64,000 bases of DNA from Cyclina sinensis (lineage: Eukaryota > Mollusca > Bivalvia > Venerida > Veneridae), in the NCBI GenBank assembly GCA_012932295.1, contig JAAONU010000006.1, forward strand, positions 26,500,882 through 26,564,881. The letters are read 5' to 3'. Positions 53,401 to 64,000 of the stretch are shown here, in pieces; position 1 is the stretch's first letter; the number at the start of each line of letters is the position of its first letter. The position numbers and the translations under genes are program-made. The notes below the pieces were generated by a model. The model was given only the letters and a program-made list of their open reading frames with translations. It was not told the DNA's origin and ran no database searches.

Positions 53401-56400
53401 CCTTACCATGCTTAATATCTAAAATGGACTTGTCCATCTTTCAATTTGGACAGATCTGTTAATTGTTTATGGGGGTGCTTATTGAAAAATTACTGACTGA
53501 ATGACGAATAGTGCTGACAATGATCAGACTGCTTGGATGTGAAGGCAGATCTTGGTCTGTACTGGCTGCAAAGGCAGAGTCAGTTGTCTCCAGCAGTGTA
53601 AGGATTAATGCCTTCTAACAGATGAAGTCATATCCAGCTGTCAGTTCACCTAACCAGCTTTCTTGGGAAGACCCAGTTGCAGACTTATCTTCTGAAAATA
53701 AACTTACCAACTCTCTGACATAAATGGTATTAGTTTGTTGTGAGGCTTGAACCAATGATCATCAGTCAGTGTTGGTTCAGTGATTTACAAGCCAGGAACC
53801 CTAACAACTTGACTATGTAGCCATGGTTGATTATTCTACCTACTTGTGTATTGTTTGCTTAGTTTAAATGTATGAAAATATTTTATCTTTCTTTAGCTAA
53901 CCTTAGCAGATGATCAAAGTCTAAAACTTGCCTGGGATATTCCTTGCATGAAGCTCTACAAAGTTGTTAAAAAAATTCCATTTGATGCAGAACTCTGGTT
54001 GCTGTAGCAACTGAAAATAAAAACTTAAAAAATATTTTTGTCATAAACTGCCAGCACAAGTGCTCTGATATTTGGTATAGCATTGTCAAGTAGACCTTTA
54101 CCAAGACTGTTCAAATTATGTCCCTGGAGTCACTATTGGCCCTGGGCCATGGGTAGTTGTTTTTAACATAGTCATAGGGCTTTGAGTTTACATATTTAGT
54201 GTGTAGCATTTCCTTGTAGGCCTCTACGAAGAATGTTCAAATGATGTCCCTGGGGTCACTATTGGTCCCACCCTAGGAGGCATTGTTTTTTTAGGAAAAA
54301 GATTAAAAACCTTTACAACCCAAGGATCTAGAGTCTTAAATATAGCATTGCTTAGTAGACCCTTACTAAGATTTTTTAAATGATTACTTTAGGGTTAAAA
54401 CTCGCATTGCTCCAGAGTCCTCCACAAACATTTTGATATATGGCCCCCCTTATATAACTGAGATATCAGATATTCTTATTTCCCATAGTTTACATGGAAA
54501 AGACTTAGTTGAGAGAGTTGTATTTTCATCATATATAATTACATATTGGTAGATTTATGGTTGTTTAATTTTTACAAATCCATTGTCTTCTGTCAGGGAA
54601 ATCTTTCTTCTTGTGGTTATATATCTGCAAAAGAAACAAACCTGATTTTGTGAGATCATGTCCGTTATCTGTGTGATGAAATGACATCTGACAGTCTGAT
54701 ATGTTTTACTGGTAGGTCTTTGCCATAGTAACAGAAGCCCTGTTTTTATTAAAGACTGTGTGCAAGAGACTGACACTTTGATTTTCAGGCAATGCACTTT
54801 CCTCCTGCTCTGTACACATACATCACAGAAGAACTCAAGAAATCTGTTATCATTGTTCTGAACAAAGTTGACTTAGCTCCACCCCCATTGGTTGTTGCCT
54901 GGCAACATTATTTCAAAGAACATTTTCCATTGGTTGATGTTGTATGTTTTTCCTCCTTCCCAAAATCCAAAGAAGAAATGGAGCAGCTTTCAGAAAAAGT
55001 TGGTAAAGGTAAGCCCTTGGAGTTGATTTCCTTAAATGGCAAATAATATTGTTTCATAAATGCTTGAAGAGGCATATCCTTAAACTAAAAGCATTGCATT
55101 TCCTTCAGAATTATATAAATGTGAATAATATTGATTGTCAAGTTGTCAGTCCAACTTTGGTCTTAATAAAGAAACTTGTTGTCATACAAGTGAATAAATT
55201 TATCTATCATAGGCTAATGTCAGGGTATGCACCTTTAATGTTGCCATAGTTAAATAGTTTGTTTAGTCCATGTTATTTTTAGAGGAGAACTTTTTAACTT
55301 CAAAAAGGTTCATGCAGAAATGTACAAGGAAAATTAAAATTTCCAATTTTCAAGAATTATGACCTATCAGTATTGATCTTTCTTCATTAATGAAAATAAG
55401 TTGGCTTTAATATTTTATATATAGATTATCCCATATTTTCATTTTATTCCAGTTTAAGATTTTACCCTTTTAATTGTCTAACAAAATGAATTTGCTCCCA
55501 GTTTGCTTTTTTTGCCTTATATGATGGAACAGAATTCTTCCTGTGATAAAAGCCTATGTGACTTTTTTAAATGTTTATATCATCATTACTAACTGTTTAA
55601 AGTAAACACAGGTCATTTAAAATTGGGAAAATGGATATAGTAGAAAGTAAATTGTTAAACAAGGAGATAATTTGGAAGTCTTATTTGAACTGATACCTGC
55701 ATACATATATCTGTGATGTATGAATCTTTACTTTAACTTTTATCCATTTTGTAAACTGGACAGTTGTGTTCAAAAAAAGACGACGTGGAACATACAGAGC
55801 TCTTGGACCGAAAGAATTACTGCATGTCTGTGAAAAACTAGTCCCATCCAACAGTATGTACAGTATACATATACTTTGTATGGTATGGTAGTGGTTTATG
55901 TATTTATTATAAACGTGAAGTAAAAGCAAGAATAAGTGTTGACGTATATTGTATGTCTGTTTTGTCTGCTTCCCATATCGAGTTCATATTATACAATCAA
56001 AACATAATTGAGGCAGTAACAACACAAAGAATTTAAAATTAACGGTCCCGTCTGGTATTTTTATTAGATAAAAGGAAAATGTAATTCTACAGAATAAATG
56101 ACTAGGTCAGCCATGAGTTCAGAAAATCGTGTTTTGTCAATTTATTTGAATATGTGATGTATTTTCAGTATGTCATGTTATCTAGGACAATTTAAACCAA
56201 ATGAGCTGCATTTGTTAGTCCATACTGCTAAACTGCTAGAACTCTAGCCTTTAAAAAAGACAGAATATGTAGATTGTCAAGGTTAAAACTGGTAAAACTT
56301 ATAAAAAGCACAGAAATTTTAATTATCTGAATGTCTGCATGCTCTTCTAGTTCGTAACAAGCTCAGTTTCAGAAACAAAACTTGTAAAAAACATTGATTC

Positions 56401-59251
56401 AAAGAAACAGTCCAAATACATATAAGTAATCTTACGTTATGTCTACAGTTGATCTGTCAAGCTGGGAACATAAAATAGAAATAGATCAGGGTATTGACGT
56501 AGATGAAAGTGATTCCGATGATGACAACAATGAAAGGGAGACTCACAGGGAGCCTTTTAGACTTGACCCTGAGGAAAATGTATATGAGGAGAGTGAAAAA
56601 TTCAAGGACTGGAATTTTAACAATTGGATGTGTTGGTATGTAAGAAAATAGTAAAAAGCCGTTACAACTAAATTTTGTTGTATTTAATCGTAAGCTTCTT
56701 GGGGAGGTGCAGTTTTAAAGTGGTAGAGTTCCTAACTTCTGATCTATAGTACATTAGTTCATTTTCAACGTAAAGAAGGCAATAACGTTTGTACTTTTCA
56801 GTCTTATCATGTTTCAGTATATATTATATTCAAATTAGTACATTGTTAACTTCTCTAGTTTATAAGATTTTTGGTAATTTTAGATGCCACCCAGTCCTAC
56901 TGTATCTGAAACAAATATTTTCAGCGTATTTTCTCAATTTCAGGTTATCCAAATGTTGGTAAATCTTCAGTAATAAATGGACTGATGGGTAAAAAGGTAA
57001 ATTGAGTGTTGAGTTCAAAACTGTTATATCTGCATAATAAAAATAAGGAAGGCAATACTATAGTTTCATGCTAAAACCTTGAAATACTTGAATAGAATAA
57101 GTCCAATTTAAAAGCATTGTTTTGTGATGTTGCAAAATGTTTTTCTTAAGTTATACAAATTCCCGCTTGTAAATAGACATTTTTCTTTTAACTTACTCAT
57201 AAATAAATAACACAAAATAATAAACACAAATACAAGGAAACATTTAAATGTATACTTGTAGTCATATGTTTCAGGTTTTCAGCTAAAAATAGTAAAATAA
57301 ACCTAAACAGGTGATAAATAAAGTAAGCATGTACAAAGGTACATTATGAATGTTTTTCTTTAAGGTTGTGAGTGTTTCTCGGACCCCAGGACATACCAAA
57401 CATTTCCAGACCATTTTCCTAACACCCACAGTCAAGTTGTGTGATTGCCCTGGCCTGGTTTTCCCTTCTAAAGTTGACAAAAATCTACAGGTTAGTTGAA
57501 TCAGTTGATTGAAGGGTTTGAGTGCCGGCCTCCTGATCGGGAGGTCTCTGATTCGAATCCCACCAGTGGTAAGAGTATCCACTGACTTTTACCATTCCAC
57601 ACTTTTGGCTTGAGTACTAGATTGAATTAAAGAAACAGTCATCTAGTAGGATTAATATGTGTTGCAATGATCTTGTTTTATGTCATATATCACTAGTATT
57701 CACTTCCACAGAAAATAAAACATTATATAGAGATTAGAGAATAAGATAAACTTACATTTTGTTGAAGGAATTCAGTGACCAGATATATAATTTAACTTCG
57801 AATTAGCAGTTTTTAAGTCACAGATTCAATTGTCTGTTCATGTTACTGACTGTTAAATTCAGATTTTTCAGCACAGTCGTACACATTTGTAACTACAGGT
57901 CATGGTATATCTAAGTTGGTTTGGCACAAAATAAGAAAGACAGAAGTATTGAGAACTTAAATATTACACTTCTATCTTGATAGATACAGAATTTCTGAAG
58001 ATTTATATCTGAACCAGATATTTCCTAGTTTTGATGTGACTCCTATCACAAACAATTTTCTTAGGTAAATTTTGAATGCATGGATATATTGGTAACCATT
58101 TGTCATAAATCTGTAGGTTTATTTTTCATTCACATTGTAGATATTAGGTGGAATATATCCAATATCTCAAGTGCGAGAACCCTATTCTACCATCAACTAT
58201 CCTGGCTGAGAGACTGGACTTGCCAAAGCTACTAAGGGTTAAATCACTGGATGAAGATGTGAATGAGAAAACTTTTAAGTGGTCAGCAATGGATATCTGT
58301 GAATGTGAGTCTACTAATTGTTAAAAATGGATTTGTCCATAATTTCATTTTGGACTGATCCATTTATCATTTAAAGGGGTATTATCAGTACTTGAAAATT
58401 TGGCCAATGACTTGAAACCCAGACTGATATTGGGCTATTCAGTTGCATAGGCCTTTGGCCTTGATCTAGATAAGGCTATTAAAATAAGCAGTTTAATCAG
58501 AAAAATATGTAAAAGAATTTTGACATTATCGGCATTAGGTTCCTGGGAGTTACCTTCTTTATGTACATACTGCAATTTTTTTTTTTGACGAAAAAAAAAA
58601 AATAATGGTGATCCATCTAAAATAGGTACAAGACCTTCTAAAAAATCTCAGATAAATAATATGACATTTTTTTTAAAGCTTGGGCTGAGAAGCGAGGGTT
58701 TGTTACTGCGAAAGCAGCTCGATTGGATGCATACAGATCAGCTAATAACCTGCTGAGAATGGCATTAGATGGCCGCATATGTCTCTGTCTGTACCCAAAA
58801 GGATATGTGAAAAACAAGAGGTGAAGATTTGATCAAGAATAAGTGAAGTCCTACAGCCTTTCTGTGATGATAATCAGCTTTTGTAAGGAAATTTTACATC
58901 AGCAATGGTTTATGTATATTTTTATTGTAAAATTCCATTTTTAACATATGGGAAGCAGTTAAGCATTTTGTATATCTTTGTTTTGCAGTAAAATGAAAAT
59001 TAACACTTTACAGGGATTTTATTTTCACAGAATTGTGGGAAAATCACAGTGATACAGCAGCTTTCATTGAACTGCAGAACCATTACAGACAAAAAGTTAA
59101 AGCTTCCAGTGACTCTGAGCAAGAAAATGCTGACTTGTCTGCCTCAGGAAAAGACCTGGAACAGAAGCCTGTTGAAGAGTCACCACAGGGGGGACAACCT
59201 AATTCATTCACATCTTCCAACCCTTTCGCGCTACTTGGAGAAGATGATTAA
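47416..59251 (+). CDS. GNL1: Guanine nucleotide-binding protein-like 1 (circularly permuted GTPase), with two frame disruptions
   Basis: Thirteen coding exons: 47416-47488, 50273-50477, 51653-51740, 52289-52411, 53222-53362, 54789-55008, 55764-55853, 56449-56635, 56944-56996, 57365-57490, 58141-58304, 58679-58820, 59014-59251 (stop TAA). All are GT-AG. Allowing for one surplus base each in exons 8 and 11, phases join to 615 residues (human 607). Residues 1-24 are a Lys/Arg-rich start, MPRKKPFSSKQKKKQ, likely a nuclear/nucleolar signal. LETWRQLWRVLEMSD is nearly identical to human. G motifs come in permuted order: G4 NKVD (235-238), then G1 GYPNVGKS (376-383), G2 around RTPGHTK (399-405), G3 DCPG (420-423). 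It ends NPFALLGEDD (human NPYALLGEDEC). Known role: HSR1/MMR1-family GTPase linked to nucleolar function. Exon 13 starts at 59014; the nearer AG at 59030 would break the frame. As written, translation stops at 56960-56962, inside the P-loop exon. Confidence 0.93.
48700..49403 (+). repeat. Tandem repeat with an exact 172-bp period in GNL1 intron 1
   Basis: GTGAACGCAACTCCTC starts at 48804, 48976, 49148 and 49320, exactly 172 apart, with near-identical units and a truncated last unit. The preceding head with GTCCGTCAGTCTG resembles the 5' segments of the HINE-like elements here. It may be the core of an element whose 3' end is the hairpin at 50048-50062. Confidence 0.85.
49595..49886 (+). mobile_element. 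HINE-like element, family F (short)
   Basis: The 5' region has GACTATTC (49602-49609), repeated inverted as GAATAGTC (49848-49855). The 3' end is a perfect stem-loop GCTGTC, CATCC, GACAGC (49862-49878), then CCTTG and TTT. Only 292 bp, in GNL1 intron 1. Confidence 0.72.
49887..50073 (+). mobile_element. HINE-like 3' end, family G
   Basis: A perfect stem-loop GTGTCC, TAT, GGACAC (50048-50062) is followed by AGTTCTAG and TTT. It is likely the 3' end of an element starting near 48700 (172-bp core), into which family F inserted. The 5' end is not proven. Confidence 0.5.
50520..51270 (+). mobile_element. HINE-like element, family H, in GNL1 intron 2
   Basis: Two core units about 172 bp apart share TAGTTTGTGTC(T/C)GGTCCA (50586 and 50758) and TTTGGTACACTTAA. 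The 3' end is stem TGTGTC, loop CTATT, stem GACACA (51245-51261), then TTCTGG and TTT. The 5' boundary is approximate. Confidence 0.55.
52030..52215 (+). mobile_element. tRNA-derived SINE (S2) in GNL1 intron 3
   Basis: A B-box-like GGTTCAAATCC at about 52078 in a tRNA-like context (GGTTACAGTGCCGAACTTTC upstream), then CCAGTGACTTT and GAGTACTGG, shared with the copy at 57505. Confidence 0.6.
53396..53608. mobile_element. TTAA-type MITE, copy M3, in GNL1 intron 5
   Basis: It begins CAACCCTTACCATGCT and ends CAGCAGTGTAAGGATTAA. The interior matches M1 and M2 (AAATGGACTTGTCC, GGGGGTGCTTATTGAAAA). Confidence 0.75.
53640..53827 (-). mobile_element. tRNA-derived SINE (S4), minus strand, in GNL1 intron 5
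   Basis: On the minus strand the head reads TAGTCAAGTTGTTAGGGT (A-box-like), followed about 45 bp later by TGGTTCAAGCCT (B-box-like). It directly adjoins MITE M3. No complete tRNA fold. Confidence 0.55.
53925..54460 (+). repeat. Family D core fragment in GNL1 intron 5
   Basis: GGATATTCCTTGCATGAAGC and CAAATTATGTCCCTGGAGTC match the core of 6478-7313 in sense, with decayed tandem units. Neither terminus is recognisable. Confidence 0.6.
56449..56635 (+). pseudogene. GNL1: GNL1 exon 8 with a one-base surplus
   Basis: It begins correctly (IDLSSWEHKIE, human VDLSSWREKI), runs through an acidic linker to EKFKD, then reads WNFNNWMCW. Skipping the T at about 56610 gives KDGILTIGCVG, matching human KDGVVTIGCVG up to the donor. 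The exon is 187 nt; phase with exon 9 needs 186. Splice sites are intact, so the break is a single-base change, either real or a sequencing error. Confidence 0.9.
56944..56996 (+). CDS. GNL1: GNL1 exon 9, P-loop (G1)
   Basis: 17 codons, YPNVGKSSVINGLMGKK, the Walker A of the permuted GTPase. In the shifted frame inherited from exon 8 it reads LSKCW then stop (56960-56962). Confidence 0.93.
57505..57660 (+). mobile_element. tRNA-derived SINE (S3) just after GNL1 exon 10
   Basis: GAAGGGTTTGAGTGCCGGCC, then a B box GATTCGAATCCCACC (about 57549), TATCCACTGACTTT and GAGTACTAG, shared with S2. The minus-strand ORF over it is an antisense read of exon 10 plus this SINE. Confidence 0.65.
58141..58304 (+). 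pseudogene. GNL1: GNL1 exon 11 with a one-base surplus
   Basis: It starts ILGGIYPISQVREPYSTINY (human VLAGIYPIAQIQEPYTAVGY) and then hits PG-stop. Dropping one C at 58201/58202 continues LAERLDLPKLLRVKSLDED through to FKWSAMDICE (human WCAWDICE). The exon is 164 nt where phase requires 163. Exon 12 (SWAEKRGFVTAKAARLDAYR) follows in the corrected frame. Confidence 0.9.
58318..58450. mobile_element. TTAA-type MITE, partial copy M4, in GNL1 intron 11
   Basis: AAATGGATTTGTCC and TTTGGACTGATCCATTTA match the first half of M1-M3; the second half is lost or diverged. Confidence 0.6.
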
Positions 59252-62200
59252 CTTTTTTCATTAAATCAGTGTATAAGTACTATGCATTTAGGCTATTTGA
59301 AACTTGTTAAATGTTAAAAAAGGTGTTTGGAATTTTTGTCTTTTGGATAAATTCTGTTTGATGAAAATAATATGATAAAGTGAATGATATATTGTAAAGT
59401 CTAATAAGTTGAAATGGCCTTTCAAAGAAGTTCAAATTATATGGCATTTTGACTGTGTGAGTGTCTGTGATTTCTAAAATGTTTAACTTTTCTATTTTAT
59501 AAGAGTTCAGTATTGCAGTTTTCATTAAGGAGCATTTTATGAAAACAACAGCAACATCAGAATGCCAAGTTTTTTTTCCCTCTTCTGTCCTGTCTGCAGG
59601 ATTTGCTTTTGAATTCAATCTTTGTAGATGCCTACATATTTCCTTATGCAAGAACTTCACAATTTTTAAGATGAAACCTTGCAGACAAAATGAAATGACT
59701 TTATATAAGGCCAGGCTGAGTCTAATTTGTTGGTTGATTTTGTTATTCTTCTGTTGATGTATTTTTACAAAATTAATAATGTTTTAAAATACACTGGGTT
59801 GTCTTAGTCTTTTCTTCCCACTCTAAATCAGTTTAGAAACATACTTTGGAAATTTATAATGTACTCAAACATGAAAATTTCCCTCTTGTCTTTTTCCTTG
59901 TCACCTTTTGGCATTCATAATGTACCTCAGTGGACAGCACATTTGTGCTTGGTTCATTCATTCTCATGTTCTTTAACATGTAGAGCTCCATAACTATATA
60001 TCCTTTTGCAAGGGGATCTATAGCCACGTGTGCCACAGTCCACCAAGGTGTAAGAACCAGTAACTTGCTTCTTGTTTATACGGATGTTTTTATTATCTAG
60101 AACCATGTAATTAAGTTGAAAATGTTTATTTTCATTAGGCATGAATTAGCCAGGCCTAAACTTAATACCAACAGTAGAAATTTGAGAAGCAGCCAAAGCA
60201 CTATAGCTAAGCAATCTGCAGTTAAAACTACAGGAGCTGTTTGTTGAAATATTCTGACATAGACAGTTTTGATTCAGGCAAAATTTGTTACTGTTGAAAT
60301 TGATAGGGGGAAAAATGCTTGAACTTGGACAATGCAATTTGGTTTTTCTTGTTTTCATTACAGTCTGTGAAGTTAGTCTGTGAATTTCTACTACCTGACT
60401 AATTTAGATCTCCAGAAAACAAAATAATTTTCACAACTTCATTGAGACTACATATTTTGAAATATAAATGATTTCACTTTTGATCCATTTAATTTTTATC
60501 AATGTTTAGTAATTAGTTTTGAGCTATTCATTGTGTAAAGAGCAACTAAAGTTCCTAGAATGCTTGATGTGGATGAAGATGTGGTCAGCTCAAAATGAGC
60601 TTGATAATTCTGCGATCACATGGAGTAAGTTGAACTGCAAGATGCAGGAAGGTGGTGTACCTTGAAATTGAAGTGAATCCCCGAGCTCCAAATACTTTCC
60701 AAAAGGCTATTAGAATATTGAAAATTTTCTGGGTCCAATGGTGGGCTTACTTCCATTGAAATGCGATTTTTTTAATGGTTCGTCAAGGCAAAATCAAAAA
60801 GAGATAACATTTCTATGGTCTTGCTTAAGTTGTGTGCAAGCATCTTATAAGAAAAAGAAAAACATAACGAGTACCTTTCTGTTTCTTTCCCTTCTTTTCG
60901 CTGAATTAAAGTTACTTCCGGGTACACATCATAACAAGTATTTCGCGTAAGTTTTTCACATTTTATCAAATTTGCAGCAGTGTCACAACATTTATTTATA
61001 TGAGATTAACTTGCATTTAAATTGACATTCCAATGAGACCTGAAAAATTTATTACTGAAATAGTTTTGCTTCAATTTCAAACCTCATCCAACTTATATAA
61101 TATTCGAATCAACACATTTCGGATAAAATAGGAAATTTGATGCTGCTTTCATTTGAGCTGAATTGACCTATAGTTTTTAAACTGTAGTCAAACCTATTAA
61201 CCATGACATTTCTCAGTAATAATCATATATTCTGTGGATTTTTCACAACAGGGGAAATGCCTGCATTTCAACTGTATAACTGTTCAAGACTGAGGTAGGG
61301 AAATTGTACACAGTGTTGAGAATCTGGCAAAATGAATGAGAGGGGAATTGTATTAGAGGGGATTTGTCTAAGATTCTTCTTATACATATGGAATGTAAAC
61401 AGTGACTTACAGTTTTCTAGGTAGTCCAACTAATCAGACTTGTCAAAAAGACATCGAGAACATTTTTGATAGGCGATGCCTTTTTTCGAAGTCCAACCAC
61501 CAGTTGCATTTATTTGCATGGAAATGCCTAATTAGAAGTCTTTTGGAGTGATTACTATCATACTTTGGGAGAAATGGCCAACATTACCTTTTAGATAAAC
61601 AATTTTTATACAAGTTCGCAAAATATCATTTTTCAGTGAACAAATGAGATATCAAATTTGACTTAAATTTCAATCGCAATGCTAATCAGCTATACAGTTA
61701 GATATTTCTGAATAGCTGGAGTGAGATAAATGGTGCCAGAGTAAACATTAGCCTCAGTGTAATACAGGTATCCGGATATTGGTTGTTATATCGGGCAGTT
61801 TTAATTAACTCTAAATATAAAACACCACAAACTCCCTTTATTCTTAATTAAAATATACAATTAATAATTCACAACTATTTACAAATCATAATTGTACATT
61901 AGAAAAAAATGCATTTAGTGTAAGTGAACTCCATCCTTAATGGTTAGGCAGAGGGATTTTCCAACCAGTTTTCACTGTATGATTATTCTACCATGAGGTC
62001 ATGCGACATTTTGCTGTAAAAAAGATTTTTTTGCAGTGCGAATGTAAAATAAATTGCAAATACATGCACTTTAAGGCAAGAGGAATTAATGAAGTTTTTT
62101 TTACTAGAATAGTAATTAAATATAAGTTTTTCAATGTTTTGTAGAAATCAAAGATTAATTTATAGTTTAACGACGATAGTTTAACAGAAAAAAATTGATC

Positions 62201-62690
62201 AAAATGACCAGCAGTGTTGCCATTAAATTTTCCGTGCATGACAGCTTAAATTAGGTGTTACGGTTTGATAATAATAATAAAAGAAAATGTCTATAAAATG
62301 GGTCAGACTGTCAATGCCAAACTTATTAGGCTATTTTCTAGGGGACTAGGTTAAAATAAAAATGAATTGAATAAATCTGAATGTATCTGGCTGGTTATAA
62401 AAAGTCAAATTTGATGCATTTCCTATGGAATCCTGTTCGAGCCACAAAAAAAAACCACCTGATAGAGAGGCAAGATTGTAAAAAATTTCTTTATTGGCCC
62501 ATTCAGGTGAATATATAGTAGGGATGGCAAAATTTGTTCATTTTAGCATTTGAATGTTCAAAAGATTTTGCATTCGAACGTTTGAATAACTCATACTCTA
62601 TAATTACACATAGTTTTCACTGAACTTCTCAACAAAAATCCATGCAGAGGTTACTTCCCTTTCAGTACAATAATCACTGTGGCAGGCATG
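59252..62690. other. GNL1 3' flank and intergenic, no gene seen
   Basis: ATTAAA at 59260-59265 is only nine bases past the GNL1 stop and could be a polyadenylation signal, though this is weak. The rest holds short ORFs without family features and no clear repeat unit. Confidence 0.35.
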
Positions 62691-63029
62691 TCACGTGATG
62701 ATGGTCAAAAGTAGATAACAAAATGCTGGCTTTTTACAAATAATGCATCTAGAATGTGTGCTTGGGGCACTGGGTATAGTCAGATGTACTGATGGTGGAC
62801 TAGGCATTGCAGAATGTCTCCTAGAAACACATGGCAGTTCAAAGTCTAGATTGCTGATGTGAACTCTTGTACTTTTTTTAGCTGATTTTACCTTGTAATA
62901 TTTATGTTTACATTTGTTACATGTGATATCACAGTCTGCAGTGTTTGATATTAAAATCTTTTCCTGAAGATATTTTCTAACAGAGGGACTGGTTATTCTC
63001 CTTTCTTTAGGTTTCGCATAATTTTCAAG
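62691..63029 (-). CDS. Isolated open exon-like segment with a Cys/His zinc-binding pattern
   Basis: Minus strand, 112 codons open between a plausible acceptor (CTATAG at 63030-63035) and TGA (62691-62693), no ATG needed. It has CDITCNKCKHKYYKVK (C-x3-C-x2-C), then ELPCVSRRH, then SPPSVHLTIPSAPSTHSRC followed by IICKK (H-x2-C-x2-C). This arrangement resembles a zinc-binding segment seen in many predicted bivalve and cnidarian proteins, some linked to DDE transposases; that is recall, not a search. The sequence after CKK loses similarity, so the segment may be broken there. It could be the last exon of a minus-strand gene entering from beyond 64000, or a transposon relic. Confidence 0.5.
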   Translation of the reverse strand, partial: LENYAKPKERRITSPSVRKYLQEKILISNTADCDITCNKCKHKYYKVKSAKKSTRVHISNLDFELPCVSRRHSAMPSPPSVHLTIPSAPSTHSRCIICKKPAFCYLLLTIIT

Positions 63030-64000
63030 CTATAGAAAACTGTTTTTTTTTTTGTGTGAAGATGATAGGTGATTTTTAAATAGCACTAGTTATTGTGAAA
63101 AGCCACAGTTTTCCAATATTGTCATGTAACAATCTAAAGTTAATTTGTCGCTGTGAAGAAAGTGAAATATTGAAGTTTTCACCTTTATTTCCTTGTGGTC
63201 AGCAGATTCTAATTCATTCAGGCTTCTGGATTGGCTGAAAAAAGTACAGAGAAAACCGTAAGAGTAAATGAGACTGCAACCTGATTGGTTAAAAAGTAAA
63301 TGTTTACCAATGAAAATTATTATGCTAGAAATGAAAAGCACTGCTTTTTGCACAATTTGGCATATTTCATGAGAGATTCTGCAGAAATAGTACGTTAAAA
63401 TCTGCATTTTAGAAAGAGCACCTCAGTGCGGTTATAATGACTAAATTTCATCCCAGTTTGAGGGGACAAAAAATCAGTAACAAAATGTGAGAAAATGGAT
63501 TGGTTTTGCCTATGTTAAAAACACCAGTTTTTGGTCTATTAGATGCTTATGTAACAAGAAAAACAAATTTTATATGCCAAGCGATGAACACTCCAGTGCC
63601 TGTTGTGCTTTGATACATGTATCTAGGAGTTGACTTGTAGATCCATTGTAGTCCCATACATGTAGTTTTGCCTGTTCATTTCATGAGTAAGAATGTACAT
63701 GAAGATTTTAAAATTAGTAATGGCACAGATGTTTACTGTAAGCTGATATTTATATTCACATTTATATTCACATTTTTGTTTGGTCAAGGTCACACATTTA
63801 CATCATTGATTTTTAGTAGCAGTTTGTGTTTCATTTGATGGAGTATACATGTAGTTGATATTTAGCCTTGGATGGATGTTCTTGATAGGCTGATGGTAAA
63901 GCTATTATAATGCAGGTCTCTTTTTCCATTCAATTTTACAGCCAATAATCTGTCATTTTAGCAATATCTTTGTCTGAATCAGAGAAAAAAAAATCTTAAT
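63030..64000. other. Right edge, no gene seen
   Basis: AT-rich sequence. If 62691-63029 is a real exon, this is its upstream intron. Minus-strand short ORFs here show no recognisable domain. Confidence 0.35.

Noticed and set aside
57283..57582. 99-codon minus-strand ORF
   Set aside because: It is antisense to GNL1 exon 10 and the adjacent SINE; no family signature of its own.
59031..59251. GNL1 last exon starting after TTTTCACAG at 59030
   Set aside because: Phase from exon 12 would give a stop within seven codons. The upstream acceptor ending at 59013 keeps the frame through DFIFTELWENH.

Overview
This is an AT-rich eukaryotic window with spliced genes, long introns and dense interspersed repeats. 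The most likely source is a bivalve mollusc, possibly a venerid or other heterodont clam. That is an inference from the repeats: mobile elements with tandem cores, tRNA-like SINEs and a TTAA-flanked MITE of a type I associate with clam genomes. All genes are ordinary animal genes, with GT-AG introns whose phases join correctly.

Layout. (1) 1576-9266, plus strand: the 3' half (7 coding exons, 241 residues) of a LAT-type SLC7 amino-acid transporter; its 5' half lies left of the window. (2) 9267-28324: about 19 kb with no recognisable gene, between two convergent genes. It holds a MITE, a SINE, minisatellites, a tandem-core element nested in older repeats, and a 0.7-kb array of GTAAACA-containing units. 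(3) 28325-43489, minus strand: a complete alpha-tubulin N-acetyltransferase gene (ATAT1), 10 coding exons, 457 codons, with at least four mobile elements and one fold-back element in its introns. (4) 43490-47415: the 3.9-kb head-to-head interval between ATAT1 and GNL1, with a 178-bp duplication and a 1.6-kb inverted-repeat element enclosing a dead LINE fragment. (5) 47416-59251, plus strand: a GNL1 gene (circularly permuted GTPase), 13 coding exons, 615 codons in conceptual frame, but carrying two separate single-base frame disruptions, in exons 8 and 11. (6) 59252-64000: no complete gene; one isolated open exon-like segment with a Cys/His zinc-binding pattern on the minus strand.

The genes do not form an operon or pathway. 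ATAT1 acetylates Lys40 of alpha-tubulin inside microtubules, GNL1 is a nuclear/nucleolar-type GTPase, and the SLC7 light chain exchanges neutral amino acids at the plasma membrane. The divergent ATAT1-GNL1 pair is notable because the same two genes, also divergent, lie close together in the human MHC class I region.

The strongest unexplained structure is a 3'-terminal signature shared by about eight mobile elements with mostly unrelated cores: a short stem-loop, a few bases, then C-T-(A/T/G)-G followed by TT. Five of them also show subterminal inverted repeats. This fits non-autonomous Helentron-type (HINE-like) rolling-circle elements. One copy interrupts a minisatellite, so its empty target site can be reconstructed.
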